Source: Neolewinella maritima (lineage in GTDB: Bacteria > Bacteroidota > Bacteroidia > Chitinophagales > Saprospiraceae). Taken from it: 64,000 bases of DNA. The stretch covers positions 682,001 to 746,000 of the forward strand of contig NZ_CAKLPZ010000001.1 of NCBI RefSeq assembly GCF_923081025.1, given 5' to 3'. Shown here piece by piece: positions 62,930-64,000 of the stretch (position 1 is its first letter; each line of letters begins with the position of its first letter). Below the pieces are notes generated by a model that searched no databases, was not told the origin of the DNA, and saw only the letters and a program-made list of their open reading frames with translations. Position numbers and translations under genes: made by a program.

Positions 62930-63299
62930 GCCTTTTGTAGTCTACGAGCTTCGTCCTGACGTAAAGCTTCCCTTCCAATTCGTGCTCTGCCTGTCCTCCA
63001 CGGCCTCCAACTACCGGCAGGAGATAAAGAACGTTTCCTTCCTCCCCATCATTCCCGCCGGCCGTTACGCCGACAACGATCCCTACCGGGTGCCGCTGCT
63101 TCCCCGTCCCGAGGGAACTACGCGACTGATCGGGCGCATGTACGTGGCGGTAGATGCCATCCAGTCCTTCGGAAAAGCTGCTTTTCTACCCACCAATCTC
63201 GGCCACGTGACAGCAGCGGAAGAACGAGAGGTACGGGCTAAAGTGAGCGCTTGGCTCAATCTGAGCGTAGCTGCAAAAAAGCCCACCCCCCGGGATTAG
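62904..63299 (+). CDS. PemK/MazF-fold-like protein, possible toxin
   Basis: 131 residues from the ATG at 62904 (a GTG at 62874 would add 10 residues). The order of elements resembles PemK/MazF or CcdB: a first strand pair (FEPFVVYELRPD), a strand plus short loop FVLCLSSTASN (compare vlSndafN in MazF), strands FLPIIPAGRY and YRVPLLPRP, a strand RMYVAVDAIQSFGK at the place of the dimer strand vdqirtvdk, then LGHVTAAEEREVRAKVSAWLNL as the C-terminal helix. If real, it would be an mRNA-cleaving or gyrase-directed toxin regulated by the overlapping upstream product. I infer the fold from pattern only; an unrelated small protein is possible. Its stop codon lies inside the terminator stem of the convergent gene. 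Confidence 0.5.
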   Translation: MPPTTLTFEPFVVYELRPDVKLPFQFVLCLSSTASNYRQEIKNVSFLPIIPAGRYADNDPYRVPLLPRPEGTTRLIGRMYVAVDAIQSFGKAAFLPTNLGHVTAAEEREVRAKVSAWLNLSVAAKKPTPRD

Positions 63300-63309
63300 G
63301 GAGGTGGGC
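63275..63309 (-). terminator. Terminator of the glucosaminidase gene
   Basis: Minus strand: GCCCACCTCC, 9-nt loop, GGGGGTGGGC (one G-T wobble), then TTTTTT. It lies 44 bp after the 63354 stop and overlaps the last codons of the convergent gene. Confidence 0.75.
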
Positions 63310-63353
63310 GAGAGTACACTCAAAACGTCAAACCTTAATTTCGTGGTTCCGCC

Positions 63354-63998
63354 TTACTTATCCAGGCGGTGCAGCTCCAGCCCTTCGATGAGGCGGATCA
63401 GCTTATTGGCGTAGTTGGGATCGGTGGCGTAGCCGGCCCTGCTGAGGCCGCGTGCCCAGCCCTTGTAGTCGGTCCGCTTCAGGGTGAAGAGCTTCCGGTA
63501 GCGGTCGTTCTGCAGCAGTTTGCTGTGGGCCAGGTAGCTCTCTTCGGGCTTGGAGAAAATGCGGAAGAAGTCCTTGTGGTGATCATCGCTGTGGTTGCTG
63601 CAGTGGCCCTTGCTGCACTGCTTGCTGAAGCACTTGAGTCCGAAGTGATTGTTGTTGCGGGTAGCCAGAGTACTCCTGCCGGTGCCGCTCTCGAGCAGGC
63701 CCTGCGCCAGGGTGATGCTGGCGGGAATGCCGTGGGTGGCCATCTCCCGCAGCGCGATCTGCCGGTAGTCCTTCACGTAGGCCAGTTGCTGGAGCTCGCG
63801 GGTGGTCCAGTTGCGCTTGCTGGGGGTGTAATCGGCAAAAGTGGCTAGTGGTGCCTCTTCGTGCTGACTGCTAAATACCGAAGCCCGGCTGCCGAACAGA
63901 TTTCCCCCATTCACGCTGAAGGTGAAAGTGAGCTCCTTGCGCGTCACCACCACAGCTAGTACGACCAGTACGGCCAGCTTTGTCCAGGGACTCGTCAA
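63354..63998 (-). CDS. Glucosaminidase-domain protein (GH73-like), start possibly outside window
   Basis: At least 214 residues; the only start in the window is a TTG at 63998, two bases from the edge, so the true start may lie beyond it. An N-terminal membrane anchor or signal (about residues 5-20) is followed by a spacer and a FlgJ/GH73-type domain (about 78-212): ITLAQGLLESGTGRSTLA holds the presumed catalytic Glu (in LLESG), followed by NNHFGLKC, FRIFSKPEESYLAHS and GLSRAGYATDPNYANKLI. It should cleave the N-acetylglucosaminyl linkage in peptidoglycan. The CxxxxCxxxxC cluster (KCFSKQCSKGHC) is typical of Bacteroidota members. Its own terminator follows. Confidence 0.85.
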   Translation of the reverse strand: MTSPWTKLAVLVVLAVVVTRKELTFTFSVNGGNLFGSRASVFSSQHEEAPLATFADYTPSKRNWTTRELQQLAYVKDYRQIALREMATHGIPASITLAQGLLESGTGRSTLATRNNNHFGLKCFSKQCSKGHCSNHSDDHHKDFFRIFSKPEESYLAHSKLLQNDRYRKLFTLKRTDYKGWARGLSRAGYATDPNYANKLIRLIEGLELHRLDK

Positions 63999-64000
63999 CT

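Overview
The window looks like a chromosomal piece of a GC-rich member of the Bacteroidota, most likely in or near the Saprospiria (Lewinella-type marine bacteria). The evidence is: five secreted proteins of which four show a type IX secretion (T9SS) type A sorting domain (the fifth is cut by the window edge just before it), a clear porV gene, candidate promoters of the Bacteroidota TAnnTTTG type, and almost no Shine-Dalgarno sites. The taxon is an inference; no rRNA or other phylogenetic marker was compared.

Positions 1-50766 are almost entirely minus-strand and hold five modular surface or secreted protein genes: one cut by the left edge (2371 residues visible), then 898, 2645, 6024 and 4326 residues. 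They are built from one shared parts kit: malectin-like domains, a sugar-dehydrogenase-like beta-propeller, choice-of-anchor-D-like domains followed by an apparently uncharacterised domain, jelly-roll (laminin-G-like) domains, cadherin/PKD/Ig-like spacers, calcium-binding thrombospondin-3 and MopE-type repeats, Cys-bracketed carbohydrate-binding modules, and the C-terminal T9SS domain. Four of the five are followed by a similar, covarying terminator, and four of the five start just after an AACAACAC leader box, so each is probably its own transcription unit. The set looks like a locally duplicated and shuffled family of carbohydrate-binding, possibly carbohydrate-oxidising, cell-surface proteins.

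Positions 51153-55291 carry tyrS, a LolC/E-type permease and a DUF1015 protein. The spaces between them are filled by arrays of 15-20 bp REP-like hairpin units (TTAGA + stem + TTC/GAA triloop) that touch the tyrS start codon and supply the stop codons of the other two genes. Next come porV (the T9SS outer-membrane protein needed for cargo release and attachment) and, divergently, a small predicted outer-membrane barrel.

Positions 57606-62607 are a housekeeping plus-strand cluster: acpP, a terminator, fabF, rnc, an orphan two-TM histidine kinase, and mnmE overlapping it by 8 bp. After mnmE lies a two-gene overlapping cassette whose second product resembles the PemK/MazF toxin fold, then a convergent glucosaminidase (GH73-like) gene at the right edge. 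I saw no tRNA, rRNA, CRISPR array, prophage or insertion sequence with a transposase.
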